The notes under the pieces are model-generated. The model was not told the DNA's origin and did not search any database. It worked only from the letters and a program-made list of their open reading frames with translations. DNA of 64,000 nt, from assembly GCA_963682175.1 (NCBI GenBank), contig OY821775.1, forward strand, positions 13,302,501 to 13,366,500, given 5' to 3'. The stretch is from Triglochin maritima (Eukaryota > Streptophyta > Magnoliopsida > Alismatales > Juncaginaceae). This document shows positions 22,055 through 33,519 of this stretch, piece after piece. Numbering within the stretch: the first letter of the stretch is position 1; every line of letters starts with the position of its first letter. The translations under genes were made by a program, and so were the position numbers.

Positions 22055-22425
22055 TACCTTAGATAATCAGATATATCCAGAGTTTATGCATGTGGTGAAT
22101 GAGAATATTTAGGAGTAACCAGATATATCTGAGGAGACGTGTAATGTCAGAGATCATTATATTTCCAGATATATCTAGGATTTTGCCCAAGAACCCAGAA
22201 AAGAACCCACAAAAAAAAGCACACTTAGCATTTCCCGAGATAAAATGAGTGAAGTAAAATTAATGGAGATTGTTGGAGTAGTCGGATATATATTGGTTCT
22301 ACTTATGTACTTGTGGAGTAGTCAGATATATCTGCATATCAACACATCCAAAAATATATGCACATCAACACATTCAGATGTAGATATATCTGGATATTCA
22401 CACATCCAGATATATCTGATAACCT
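22055..22425. repeat. Cluster of CAGATATATCTG palindromes
   Basis: Seven or so copies or near-copies of the 12-bp palindrome CAGATATATCTG lie in under 400 bp (near 22066, 22119, 22170, 22323, 22383 and 22410). Related forms such as GTAGATATATCTGG also occur. They sit just left of the copia insertion at 22467. Confidence 0.7.
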
Positions 22426-22466
22426 CACCCTCACCCTTTTTATTTTTAAAATGATGTGTTTGAGGA

Positions 22467-22699
22467 TGTTGAAATATAAACGGCTCAGACACAAACGGTC
22501 ATCACAGCCATATATGGACACACATCCTCAATCAAGCAAATCATTCATCCAGCAAATCTTCACCAAAGGCAACACAACATTCACTCATCAAATGACAACG
22601 GCTAGATCTTGTATTAGGAAATAAACCAAACTCATATATATACATGTATCCGTATTATTTTGAAATATATACAAAAATCATACATACACAATTTCTTCA
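22467..22699 (+). repeat. Left LTR, young copia element
   Basis: TGTTGAAATA...TTTCTTCA. It contains several TATATA stretches near its 3' half that could act as a TATA box. Confidence 0.9.
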
Positions 22700-22714
22700 T
22701 GGTATCAGAGCAAT
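22700..22714 (+). promoter_or_regulatory. Primer binding site, young copia element
   Basis: TGGTATCAGAGCAAT directly follows the left LTR. It is the tRNA-Met-type site. Confidence 0.85.
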
Positions 22715-22937
22715 AACTGGGACTCAGAAAAAAGGGGGAGTCTCCTCACCGGTGACGGTCTCCGACCATCCCTCAGAAACAAACCCACCAACATCATCAC
22801 AGTCCCACCCACCTTCCGCTTCACCACCAAAACCAAAACAAAATCCACCAAAACCGATCATCACTGGTCAATCAAACCTCAGAAAAAACCCTAACACCTG
22901 AGAAGGGGTTGACATAAACGACATCCATACCTTCATC

Positions 22938-25900
22938 ATGGCCGAAGGAGCAGCACACAACCCTCAAAGGTTGACCACCCAGCTCCTAACAGGGGCGAAC
23001 TACCTCTCATGGGCACGCTCAGTAACCCTTTCCCTCAGTGGCAAGGGGAAGCTGGGTCACATCACCGGAAAAACGCCAAAACCGACCACCAACAGTACAC
23101 AACAAGAGGAGTGGCAGACCGCCGACCACCTCGTAATGACGTGGATACTAAGCTCCATGCAACCAAATATCGGCGAACTTTTCATCTACTCAGACTCCGC
23201 CAAAGAACTGTGGGATGCCGCCCACGAGATGTACGGCCAACAAAAAAACTTTGCACATACATTCAGAATCAAGCAAGAAATTGCACAAACCAAACAAGGG
23301 CAAAAATCCGTCACCGACTATCTAGGAGCACTCAAGAGCCGATGGGACGAGCTGGGTGTTTACGAACCACCTAGCATCGACCCGAAGGTTCTCCAAGAGC
23401 GGCTCGACCAGAACAGGATCTACCAGTTCCTGGTAGGTCTCGATTCAAGTTTCGAAGCACTCAAATCACAAATATTGCTATCATCAGAGCTTCCGCCCTT
23501 CAACACAGTAGTCGCCATGACCCAACGAGAAGAAACAAGACGACAAGCCATGACACAACCCACCGAAAAAGAAAACCAAGCATTCGCGGTATCTCGCAAC
23601 CAAAACCAAAGCGCAAAAGGCAAAAATCAGTTCGGCAAAAGAAAAGACGAACACTGCGACAACTGTAAAAAACAGGGGCACAACCGGGAAAGGTGTTGGT
23701 TCCTCTACCCTCATCTCAGACCGTCGCGAGATGGGGTGGGAGATCGGAGAGGAGAGGGAGGCGGAAACATGGGCGGGAGCGGCAGAGGCCCTAACCCTAC
23801 CTCCGGAAACCCAAACCCTAGCGGCGGAGGCGATTGGAACAAATGGGGACAAGTCGGATCTGGGGCTTCTTCTCGGGGTTTTATATCCGAGACTTGCGCG
23901 GATCAACCCGGATCCGAATCCGATCTCCACAGACGAGTGCATCCGATAAACCCAGACCACCACCGTTTTTCTCAGCCCACAGTCCAGCAACAAATGGGTC
24001 AGGTGCTAGCCCAGTTGAATAGCCTTCTCCAGAGTCAAAATCAGGGTCAACACTCAGGTAATCTCTCAGGTATTGACTCTCCTAATGATCCTTTTAATTC
24101 CAGAGCTAATCACGTTAATTCTAGTAATACATGGATTATAGATACGGGTGCCACAGACCATATGACAGGAAATAAAAATTTATTAAATAATATTCATTTT
24201 GACCCCAAAATAAATAATCGAGTTACTGTTGCTAATGGAAACCAAGTCGAAATTGATGGAGTAGGAGAATCAATTTTCTTGAATAATATACCTGAAGAAG
24301 TACTCTTTATTCCATCATTTACATCTAACCTATTATCTGTTGCAAGGGTCACTAGAAAATTGAACTGTAATGTTATTTTCTCACCCTTTGACGTACTGTT
24401 TCAGGACCGTCTATCAGGGAGGACGATTGGTAGGGGCACTCTCATAAATGGCCTTTACGTATTTGATAGTTCCGAAAATTTCTTACAGGCTAATAATGTG
24501 TCCTATCAGTCTCCTGAACTGTGGCACAAGCGCATGGGTCATCCATCATATGCCGTTTTAAAACATTTATTTCCCAATTTGCGTATTCAAGTTGATTTAT
24601 GTTGTGATATTTGTCGTTTGGCAAAACAAAGCAGACTGCCTTTTTATTCTTCCACAATTAAAACAGGGAAGCCCTTGGAATTAATCCACTCAGATATCTG
24701 GGGACCTGCCCCGGTAGAATCATATAACGGTTTTAAATACTTTATCACTTTTATCGATGATTTTTCCCGCACAACGTGGTTGTATTTACTTAAATCAAAG
24801 TCTGATGCTTTCTCTGTTTTCTGTGAATTTGTCACCTTGGTAGAAAATATGTATGACTCTAGAATTAAAATCCTTAGGTCTGACAATGGCTCAGAATATA
24901 CTAGCAATGTTTTTCAACATTTTTTGAAAACTAAAGGTATTTTTCATCAAACTACTTGCATCAACACCCCTGAACAGAATGGTGTTTCTGAACGGAAAAA
25001 TCGTCACCTTCTTAATGTCACTAGGTCTTTGTTATTTCAAAACCATATTCCTAAAATTTTCTGGTCTGAAGCCATATTAACTGTTGTTTATCTTATTAAT
25101 CGTCTTCCTAGTCCTCTTATTCAGCATAAACAACCCCTTGAGATATTAAATGGTAGACGTATGAGCATCAATCACCTTAGAATTTTTGGATGTGTTTGTT
25201 ATGTTCATAAAAAAAGGGTCGACAAATTCGACCCTAACTCTGTCAGAACTGTTTTCCTTGGATACTCATACCAAAAAAAAGGGTACAAATGCTATGACCC
25301 TCAAGAATGTAAACTATATATCTCTAGGAATGTCTCCTTCTTTGAAAACGAATCTTATTTTAGGACTACAGATAACCTCTCTGCAGGTCAAGATGAGACA
25401 TCTCCTTCCCTCCCGACTATGGATTTATTTGAAGAAATACCTTCAGGTCTTGAGGAAACAGTCATCCCTCAAGAAGGGGGAGACGACAATATCACAGGTA
25501 ATACAGGTAATGAGAATATTGTGCATAATGAAGATCAAGGTAATACAGGAATAACCCCTACAAGAAGGTCCTCACGACCAACTCGTGCTTCGTGTCTCCT
25601 ACGAGACTTTGTTACTTACAATGTTACTTATCCTATTCAAAATTACGTTTCTTACAAAGCCGTCACTCCTAATCATCACAAGTTTCTAACTACAATGGAC
25701 TCTCACCACGAACCAACTTCGTATCACGAAGCTCTAAGAAATCCAAAATGGGTTAAGGCCATGGAAGATGAATTAGAAGCTTTAGAAAGGAATCATACAT
25801 GGTCCATGGTCCCCCTTAAAATGGGAACCAAACCTGTAGGATCCAAATGGGTATATAAAATAAAATACAATAGTAACGGGACGATTGATAGATATAAAGC

Positions 25901-27254
25901 TAGGTTAGTCGCTAAAGGGTACACTCAAACTTACGGCATTGACTATCAGGAGACATTTGCTCCTGTTGCAAAGATGAATACTGTTAGGGTCCTTTTATCT
26001 ATTGCTATTAACCATGGTTGGAACCTTTTTCAAATGGATGTCCGAAATGCCTTCCTTCAGGGGACCCTTGAAGAGGAAGTCTTCATGACCCCACCTCCAG
26101 GCTATGCTTGTTCCCAGAATCAGGTTTGCAAACTTCACAAATCTATCTACGGTTTGAAGCAATCCCCCAGAGCATGGTATGCAAAACTCAGCCACTCTCT
26201 TCTCCACTTTGGTTTTTCAAAAAGTTCTGCTGATGCATCCATGTTTATTAAGCATTACGATACCAACACCATCATTGTCCTTGTATATGTAGATGATATC
26301 ATAATAACTGGGAATAGTGATAATGAAATCAACCTAGTAAAAACTTACCTAAAAACCAAATTTGACATTAAAGACCTAGGGTTCCTGAAATACTTTTTAG
26401 GCATTGAAATTGCACACTCTAAAAAAGGTATGTTTTTATCCCAAAGAAAATATGTCCTTGACCTACTCCAAGAGACAGGGAAATTAGGTTCCAAACCTGC
26501 AAATACTCCTATTGAGACAAACCGAAAGGTAAGTCCCACTGATGGAGAACCTCTAAAAGACATAGGACAATTTCAAAGGTTAGTAGGAAAACTTATTTAC
26601 CTCACTGTCACCAGACCCGACATTACTTATGATGTTAGTACAATAAGTCAATTTATGCATGCTCCCCACACTCATCATCTTGACATTGTAGATAGAATTC
26701 TCAGATACCTGAAAAGAACACCTGGTCAAGGAATATGGATGAAAAATAATAATTCTAACTCAATAATTGGCTACTCTGATGCAGATTGGGCTGGCAGCCA
26801 CGACCGCAAATCCACTACAGGTTTTTGCACATTCGTTGGTGGAAACCTAGTCACTTGGAGGAGCAAGAAACAGAATGTGGTGGCGAGATCAAGTGCAGAA
26901 GCAGAATATAGAGCCATGGCATCTACTACAAGCGAGCTCACTTGGCTTAAACAACTTCTAAAGGAAATGCATATCCCATGCCAAGGACCAATGCAAATGT
27001 TCTGTGATAATCACGCTGCTCGACATATAGCTTCCAACCCTGTGTTTCACGAACGAACAAAGCATATCGAAGTGGACTGTCATTTCATTAGAGAAAAGAT
27101 CCAAGCAAAGGAAATCGAAGTTCCTTATGTTCAAAGCAAAAACCAACTCGCAGATATCTTCACCAAGTCATTAGATCAAAAACAATTCAATAACATCCTT
27201 GACAAGTTAGGATCCTTCAATCTCTTCCGGACACAACTTGAGGGGGAGTGTTGA
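22938..27254 (+). CDS. Copia gag-pol polyprotein (1438 aa), complete
   Basis: This single frame encodes all functions of the element. In order they are: capsid-like gag (residues ~1-230); a CCHC zinc knuckle (CDNCKKQGHNRERC, ~240); an aspartic protease with DTGATDHM (~402); the pre-integrase zinc motif (LWHKRMGHPS, ~527); an integrase with HSDIWG (~584), SDNGSEYTS (~647) and PEQNGVSERKNRH (~680); a reverse transcriptase with KARLVAKGYTQ (~985) and YVDDIIITG (~1118); and an RNase H with YSDADWAG (~1278), the DNHAA and HIEVDCHFIRE segments, and the terminal DIFTK (~1406). The integrase-before-RT order defines Ty1/copia. The catalytic residues I can locate are present. The TGA stop lies just inside the right LTR (27252-27254). 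An alternative upstream ATG is unlikely because the leader contains stops. The lineage is probably among the short-LTR copia clades; I did not settle it. Confidence 0.95.
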   Translation: MAEGAAHNPQRLTTQLLTGANYLSWARSVTLSLSGKGKLGHITGKTPKPTTNSTQQEEWQTADHLVMTWILSSMQPNIGELFIYSDSAKELWDAAHEMYGQQKNFAHTFRIKQEIAQTKQGQKSVTDYLGALKSRWDELGVYEPPSIDPKVLQERLDQNRIYQFLVGLDSSFEALKSQILLSSELPPFNTVVAMTQREETRRQAMTQPTEKENQAFAVSRNQNQSAKGKNQFGKRKDEHCDNCKKQGHNRERCWFLYPHLRPSRDGVGDRRGEGGGNMGGSGRGPNPTSGNPNPSGGGDWNKWGQVGSGASSRGFISETCADQPGSESDLHRRVHPINPDHHRFSQPTVQQQMGQVLAQLNSLLQSQNQGQHSGNLSGIDSPNDPFNSRANHVNSSNTWIIDTGATDHMTGNKNLLNNIHFDPKINNRVTVANGNQVEIDGVGESIFLNNIPEEVLFIPSFTSNLLSVARVTRKLNCNVIFSPFDVLFQDRLSGRTIGRGTLINGLYVFDSSENFLQANNVSYQSPELWHKRMGHPSYAVLKHLFPNLRIQVDLCCDICRLAKQSRLPFYSSTIKTGKPLELIHSDIWGPAPVESYNGFKYFITFIDDFSRTTWLYLLKSKSDAFSVFCEFVTLVENMYDSRIKILRSDNGSEYTSNVFQHFLKTKGIFHQTTCINTPEQNGVSERKNRHLLNVTRSLLFQNHIPKIFWSEAILTVVYLINRLPSPLIQHKQPLEILNGRRMSINHLRIFGCVCYVHKKRVDKFDPNSVRTVFLGYSYQKKGYKCYDPQECKLYISRNVSFFENESYFRTTDNLSAGQDETSPSLPTMDLFEEIPSGLEETVIPQEGGDDNITGNTGNENIVHNEDQGNTGITPTRRSSRPTRASCLLRDFVTYNVTYPIQNYVSYKAVTPNHHKFLTTMDSHHEPTSYHEALRNPKWVKAMEDELEALERNHTWSMVPLKMGTKPVGSKWVYKIKYNSNGTIDRYKARLVAKGYTQTYGIDYQETFAPVAKMNTVRVLLSIAINHGWNLFQMDVRNAFLQGTLEEEVFMTPPPGYACSQNQVCKLHKSIYGLKQSPRAWYAKLSHSLLHFGFSKSSADASMFIKHYDTNTIIVLVYVDDIIITGNSDNEINLVKTYLKTKFDIKDLGFLKYFLGIEIAHSKKGMFLSQRKYVLDLLQETGKLGSKPANTPIETNRKVSPTDGEPLKDIGQFQRLVGKLIYLTVTRPDITYDVSTISQFMHAPHTHHLDIVDRILRYLKRTPGQGIWMKNNNSNSIIGYSDADWAGSHDRKSTTGFCTFVGGNLVTWRSKKQNVVARSSAEAEYRAMASTTSELTWLKQLLKEMHIPCQGPMQMFCDNHAARHIASNPVFHERTKHIEVDCHFIREKIQAKEIEVPYVQSKNQLADIFTKSLDQKQFNNILDKLGSFNLFRTQLEGEC

Positions 27255-27481
27255 AATATAAACGGCTCAGACACAAACGGTCATCACAGCCATATATGGA
27301 CACACATCCTCAATCAAGCAAATCATTCATCCAGCAAATCTTCACCAAAGGCAACACAACATTCACTCATCAAATGACAACGGCTAGATCTTGTATTAGG
27401 AAATAAACCAAACTCATATATATACATGTATCCGTATTATTTTGAAATATATACAAAAATCATACATACACAATTTCTTCA
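27249..27481 (+). repeat. Right LTR, young copia element
   Basis: It reads identical to the left LTR over 233 bp and is preceded by CTTGAGGGGGAG. Confidence 0.9.
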
Positions 27482-27498
27482 GAGGATTTGACAACCCT

Positions 27499-27679
27499 AC
27501 GGATTTGACAACCTCACTCTTTTTATTTTTAAAATGATGTGTAGGAGGGAGCGTATTGAAAAGTTGGGGTTTTTTTTCAAAAAATAAATAAATTTGCATA
27601 TCCACCATAATAAATTATTTAAATATTGAACAAAAATAAAAACTAATTAAAACAAAAAAGGTGAGGTTGTCAAATCCGT
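27499..27679. mobile_element. Short MITE with 19-bp terminal inverted repeats
   Basis: ACGGATTTGACAACCTCAC at the left and its exact complement GTGAGGTTGTCAAATCCGT at the right enclose about 140 bp of AT-rich DNA. The left inner part (TTTTTAAAATGATGTGT) also occurs just left of the copia element at 22441-22459, so the pre-insertion locus held a partial repeat of it. No target duplication was identified. The motif TTGAAAAGTTGG links it loosely to the foldback element at 34993. Confidence 0.65.
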
Positions 27680-28234
27680 GGAGTGCACTCACTACACTCA
27701 TTTGGGTCAGTCGCCTATGTGGCGACCTCCACTGGGTCGGTCGGTCATCCGGCGATAGTGGTTGGTCTTAGCATTTTTCTTTTCTTACTGTTGTTTCGGT
27801 CGTACTGGACTTGAAGTCTTAAAATGTTCTTCATGACCAGTCGTCAAATCCAAGGGTCTTCAATTAATTACCAAACTAATAAACAAATTTCATTGACAGG
27901 GGAGAAAAAGTAATTTCAAATTCTAATAATATTATCACCTCTTCATTTTTGTCTTCATCTTTTTCAAACTTCAGGTAAACGTCGACTTCCCATCTTACAC
28001 AAGGGACTTCTTCCCCTTTTTGTTGTTGTCTTTTACAATCTTCGTTGCTCCTAATGAGGTAGCCAAGGATGTTCCAAACGAAGTTGGTAAGTCCATTGAC
28101 ACAATATCTGCACATTCTTTTTGCGATATAATTCAACATGAACGAGGCTATCGAATTAATTATCCGATTTCCACCGTGTTGGATCAAAAGCATTGAAAAA
28201 CAAAACAATAAGACTGGATTCCACACCAACACAC
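27680..28234. other. Intergenic stretch
   Basis: A minus-strand frame (27876-28298) is open but runs into the copia LTR and shows no motif I recognise. I see no supported gene here. Confidence 0.3.
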
Positions 28235-28702
28235 TGTTAATAACAATACCCTTGAGGCCCACCAAAGCCCATGATGAAGCTGGACCACGTCTGATCAAAT
28301 TGACTCACAAATCTGCTGGTATAGTGCAACCCGTGCCCATCAAGAATGCTGGTGCGGGTGCACCTGTGCTCACCAAGTAGACTCATGATTAGGTCCACAA
28401 TCTGAGGCTCATGGTTAACCCGATAGGACCCATGTACTACTCGGATCTGTACTACTCGAATCTGGGAAAACCCATGTACTACTCGGATCTGTACTCTCGG
28501 ATCTGTACTACTCGGATCTGTATAAATATGCATTGTAAAAACATAAAACCCTAATAACAATAGATAACTCTTCTCTTGTTTTCGCCGCCTCTCTCTCTCT
28601 TTTCCTCAACCCTAACCCTAATCCTACTCCTCCTTCTCCTTCCTTCGTGTGAGAATCTGAGATCTCTTATCTCAGATCTTGTACCAGTGAAGGATTTCTG
28701 CA
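28235..28702 (+). repeat. Left LTR, second copia element
   Basis: It contains a small tandem zone of TACTACTCGGATCTG units (28433-28520), a TATAAATA box directly after it (about 28520), and a CT-rich R/U5 region. Confidence 0.9.
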
Positions 28703-28747
28703 TGGTATCAGAGCCTCTCGTGGCGAGACCTACCTTTTAGATCCACC

Positions 28748-31700
28748 ATGACCGCTCCGACCAGCTCCGCCGGCAAGCAGACTTACCCTTACCCGAACGA
28801 CCTCAACGTTTCCAACTTTGTCTCGGTGAAACTAACATCATCGAACTACCTGTTATGGGAGATGCAACTCAGTGGCCTTATGGAGTCACAGGGAATGCTT
28901 GGGTTCATCGATGGCGAGTTTCGAGCCCCAAAGGCAAAGATCGAGGTAAGCGAAGGCAGGTCTGAGCCCGAGCTGGTCACTAACCCTGATTATGAGTTGT
29001 GGAGGCGCTCTGATCGTCTTCTGAAGGCTTGGATCATATCCACGCTTAGTGAAGAAGTCTTAAGCGTTGCTGTTAGACTTGAGACCGCAAAAGAAGTCTG
29101 GGAAGCACTGCGCTTCTCATTCGCTCAAAACTCAGAAGAACGAGAATTCTTTCTTCTACAACAGCTTCAGATGCTCCGCAAGAACAACTTCAAAGATCTT
29201 CAAGATTATCTCTCAAGGTTCAAAACCTTATGTGATGAACTTGCATCAATCGGTCGACCTGTTCGTGATCAGAACAAGGTCTTCTGGATGCTTACTGGAC
29301 TTGGAATGGAGTACAACCCATTCACTACTGTTTACCTGAAACCACCTCTCCCTTCGTACACCGAGGTCGTGCCCATGCTGCAGAGCTATGAAATGCGTAT
29401 GCAAATTCACCAAGCTGATGGGAACGTGCAGATGGCCTTCTTTGGTCAGAAAAACTCAAATAAAGGCAAAAACCAGCCTAAAGAGAAAAGGAATGGAGGC
29501 TTCAACTCCAAGGGGCGTGGGTTCGTTCCTGCTCCCCAAGGTCAGCCACCTTCAATTTCTAAATTCACAACCTCAGACGAAGGAGGGAAGGAAACCAGTG
29601 ACTCTGATGGAGCCAATCTGAGTCGGCAACGTCCACTTGTCCACTGCCAGATCTGTGGGAAACCTGGCCATGATGCACTCAAGTGCTGGCACAGGTTCAA
29701 CCAAGCATATGTCTCCAAAGATCTGCCACAGGCTCTTGCTGCGATGAGTGTGAATGAAGCCGACACAGAATGGCTCCCAGACTCCGGTGCCTCAGCCCAT
29801 ATCTCAGGTAACGCAGGTTTGTTAACTTCTCTTACTCCCTATCATGGGTCAGATAAGATAATGGTTGGTGATGGTTCACTAGTTCCTATCACACACACTG
29901 GTAATGCAAAAATCACTCATGATACTGGATCCTTTGTGCTTAAAGACGTCCTGTTTTCTCCAAAAATGAAAGTAAATCTATTGTCTGTAAAGAAGTTCAC
30001 CAATTCTTTTCCATACAATATTGAGTTTTCAGACACTGCATTTTTTGTCAAGCACAAAGATTCAGGCACTATAATCACAACTAGAAAATTAAAGGAACTT
30101 TATTCAATTCCTAGTAATATACATAAAACATTCTTTTCTAACAGGCAAATAACAGTAGACTCACATACTTGGCATTGTAGATTGGGTCACCCCAACCATA
30201 AAGTGCTTCACCAACTCAAACTTCAGGGGTGTATCTCAGTGACCTCTCATACATCAATTTTACATTCTTCCATATGCAATAGTTGTCATCTAGGGAAAGC
30301 TATTAAACTTCCTTTCTTTGACTCTGTAAATAAGATGACTGAAGCTTTCCATAAAATCCATTGTGATTTGTGGGGTCCTGCTCCTGTACTAAGCAGAAAT
30401 CAATTCAAATTCTATGCTTGTTTTGTAGATGATTTCAGTAGATTCACTTGGATTTTTCCATTAAAATTGAAATCTGATTTCTTTCAATGTTATTTAGTTT
30501 TTGAAAAATTCATTGAAAGACAATTTAATGGAAAAATTAAAGTTTTTCAATGTGATGGTGGAGGTGAATTTTCTTCAAAGGCTTTCCAAAATCACTTACA
30601 ATTACATGGCATACTTTTGCACATGTCCTGCCCTCACACTCCAGAACAGAATGGAGTTGTTGAGCGTAGGCATCGTCTAATTGTAGACATGGGGCGCACC
30701 TTATTAATAAATAGTGGTGTCCCAAAATGCTACTAGGTGGAAGCATTTAACACATCTGTTTTTTTATTAAATAGGATTCCTGATTCTGAAGGGAAAATTC
30801 CATATCAAACTCTTGTTGGGAAATTACCTGATTATAGTTGCTTAAGAGTGTTTGGGTGTCGTTGTTTTCCATGCCTAAGTGATTATGTACATGATAAGTT
30901 GTCTGAAAGATCTGTTCCCTGTGTCTTCTTAGGTTATAGCATTCGTCATAAAGGCTATATTTGCCTAAATCCCACTAAAAATAAAATTTATATGAGTAGA
31001 CATGTAATTTTTGATGAGTTATGCATGCCTTACAAAAATCCTCCTAGTATATTACTTCCCACTGACAATGACTGCTCTATAAGCACTTTTACTGATTGGC
31101 TTTGTGAAAAATCTGAAAAATCCACCCATATTAATGGTTATGAGAAAGTTCAACCCTCTTCTATTATAGAGCAGGTTGTTCCCTCAGCACCCACATCCTT
31201 GTCTCTTGCTATAGAAGATAACTTGCCTCAGTCCAACCCTGATGAAGTGAATTCCAGTGATGAGCAATCTGAGGAACTCCCTTCAACCACAAATCAAACA
31301 GAAGAACAAGGCTCTGAAGAGGAAATCACCTCTCATGATGTGGGCCATGAGGAGCCTCTCTCAGATTCTGAACAAACCATCCATGATGATAGCATCCATC
31401 CTACTACTGAAGCACAAGCTAATGATGTAACTACTTCCCACCACATGCTTACCAGATACAAGTCAGGTATTATCAAACCAAACCCGAAATATGCTCTATT
31501 TCATGAGACCATTGACCTACCTCAGGAACCAAACTCTGTTGAAGAAGCACTTCAACATCCTGGTTGGCATAAGGCCATGATTGATGAAATGGAAGCTTTG
31601 TATCAGAATGATACTTGGGATTTGGTTCCAAAACAGAAGGGTACACATACTATTGGGTGCAAATGGGTGTTTAGAGTTAAACTCAAACCAGATGGAACTT

Positions 31701-33100
31701 TAGAAAAATTAAAAGCAAGATTGGTAGCAAAAGGGTACAAACAGGTAGAGGGAATTGACTTCACAGAAACCTTTTCTCCAGTTATAAAATTCTCCACTAT
31801 ACGCATTGTTCTTAGTATAGCTACAATGCATAATTGGGACATAAGACAACTAGATGTTAAAAATGCTTTTCTTCATGGCTTTATTCATGAAGATGTGTAC
31901 ATGAATCAAGTACCAGGTTTTGTTGATAATGATCATCCCACACACCTTTGTAAATTAAAGAGGGCTTTATATGGTCTCAAGCAATCCCCACGAGCTTGGT
32001 TTGATAGATTTGCATCCTTTTTATTTACAAAAGGATTCTTTAGCAGTCCATCTGATAGCTCACTATTCATATCTCATGATTCAGGTCCTTTATTTTTGCT
32101 TCTTTACGTTGATGATATTATCATTACTGGTTCAAACACATTAGCTATGCAGCATCTTATCTCTGAACTTACTGTGGAATTTTGTATGAAAGACTTAGGA
32201 ATTTTGCATCATTTCCTTGGTATAGAAGTCACACGAAATTTATCTGGTTTATTCTTATCACAAAAACACTATGCTACCACCATTTTAAAGGAAAATGACA
32301 TGCTTTATGCTAAATACATTACTACTCCCATGCCTACTAAGTTCAGCAATGTTAGAGATGAAACTCCTTTTTTTGATCCTACTCTATTTAGGAAAATTGT
32401 TAGTTCTCTACAATATCTATGTCTCACTCGTCCTGATATTGCATTTTCTGTTAACTACCTATGTCAACACATGCATTCTCCCACAAATTTTCATTTCAAA
32501 TTGGTAAAATGCATTCTAAGATTTATAAATGGCACTCTAAGTCATGGCATGCAGATTTTCAAATCATCTACTCTTGATCTATGTGCATACTCCGATAGTG
32601 ATTGGGCAGGTTGTGAAGTCACTCGTAGATCAACGACTGGTTTTTGTGTATTTCTTGGATCCAATTGTATATCATGGAAATCCAAGAAACAACCAACCGT
32701 AGCCCGCTCCAGTGCTGAAGCTGAGTATAGAGCTATGGCTGTTGCCACTGTTGAACTAACATGGGTGACCTTTATCCTACGGGATCTGGGAGTATTCTTG
32801 TCACAACCACCAATTCTTTTCTCTGATAACATTAGTGCACTTCACTTATCTATTAACCCCGTGTTTCATGCCAGAACCAAACATGTGGAGCTCGACTATC
32901 ACTTTGTTCGAGAAAAGGTGGCTCTCGGCTTGCTTATAACCAAGTTTGTCCCATCCAAGGAGCAACTGGCTGACATATTCACTAAAGCTCTTGGCAAAGA
33001 TGATTTTCGTCGAGGTTCCATCAAGCTCAACCTTCATCCCAGGCTCAGCTTGCAGGGGAGTGTTAATAACAATACCCTTGAGCCCCACCAAAGCCCATGA
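28748..33100 (+). pseudogene. Copia gag-pol polyprotein split by one amber codon
   Basis: The first frame (28748-30736, 662 aa) covers: gag; a CCHC knuckle (CQICGKPGHDALKC, residue ~298); a protease with DSGASAH (~343); a pre-integrase (TWHCRLGHPN); and an integrase with HCDLWG, CDGGGEFSS and PEQNGVVERRH. It ends at a TAG at 30734-30736, within the conserved segment after the integrase core where related elements have a tryptophan codon. The same frame continues without a shift to 33100. It carries the integrase C-terminus, a reverse transcriptase with LVAKGYKQ and YVDDIIITG, and an RNase H with YSDSDWAG and ADIFTKALG. No other break was seen. Full protein would require readthrough, so the copy is probably inactive by itself. 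The stop of the second part lies inside the right LTR. Confidence 0.92.
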
Positions 33101-33514
33101 TGAAGCTGGACCACGTCTGATCAAATTGACTCACAAATGTGCTGGTATAGTGCAACCCGTGCCCATCAAGAATGCTGGTGCGGGTGCACCTGTGCTCACC
33201 AAGTAGACTCATGATTAGGTCCACAATCTGAGGCTCATGGTTAACCCGATAGGACCCATGTACTACTCGGATCTGTACTACTCGAATCTGGGAAAACCCA
33301 TGTACTACTCGGATCTGTACTACTCGGATCTGTATAAATATGCATTGTAAAAACATAAAACCCTAATAACAACAGATAACTCTTCTCTTGTTTTCGCCGC
33401 CTCTCTCTCTCTTTTCCTCAACCCTAACCCTAATCTTACTCCTCCTTCTCCTTCCTTCGTGTGAGAATCTGAGATCTCTTATCTCAGATCTTGTACCAGT
33501 GAAGGATTTCCGCA
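33061..33514 (+). repeat. Right LTR, second copia element
   Basis: It pairs with 28235-28702 and lacks one TCGGATCTGTACT-type unit. Confidence 0.9.
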
Positions 33515-33519
33515 CACAC

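Larger units (their letters stand above)
22467..27481 (+). mobile_element. Full-length Ty1/copia retrotransposon, apparently intact
   Basis: LTRs of 233 bp (22467-22699 and 27249-27481) read as identical by eye. They are flanked by a perfect GAGGA duplication (22462-22466 and 27482-27486). A tRNA-Met primer site follows the left LTR directly, and a polypurine tract (CTTGAGGGGGAG) abuts the right one. The interior holds one uninterrupted frame with every copia domain. Identical LTRs plus an open frame mean a very recent insertion and possible competence for movement. Confidence 0.95.
28235..33514 (+). mobile_element. Full-length Ty1/copia retrotransposon with one internal stop
   Basis: LTRs at 28235-28702 and 33061-33514 begin TGTTAATAAC and end in CA. 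The duplication CACAC is perfect (28230-28234 and 33515-33519). The primer site TGGTATCAGAGCCTC follows the left LTR, and CTTGCAGGGGAG precedes the right one. By eye the LTRs differ at about five positions plus a 14-15-bp unit (ACTACTCGGATCTGT type) present once more in the left LTR. It is therefore young, but older than the element at 22467. It belongs to a different copia family from that one: LTR, gag and zinc knuckle are unlike. Confidence 0.95.

Noticed and set aside
23484..23993. 169-codon frame opposite copia gag
   Set aside because: Shadow of the gag zinc-knuckle and glycine-rich region on the + strand.
27876..28298. 140-codon frame on the minus strand
   Set aside because: It runs into the copia LTR, so it cannot predate the insertion as a whole, and no motif was recognised.
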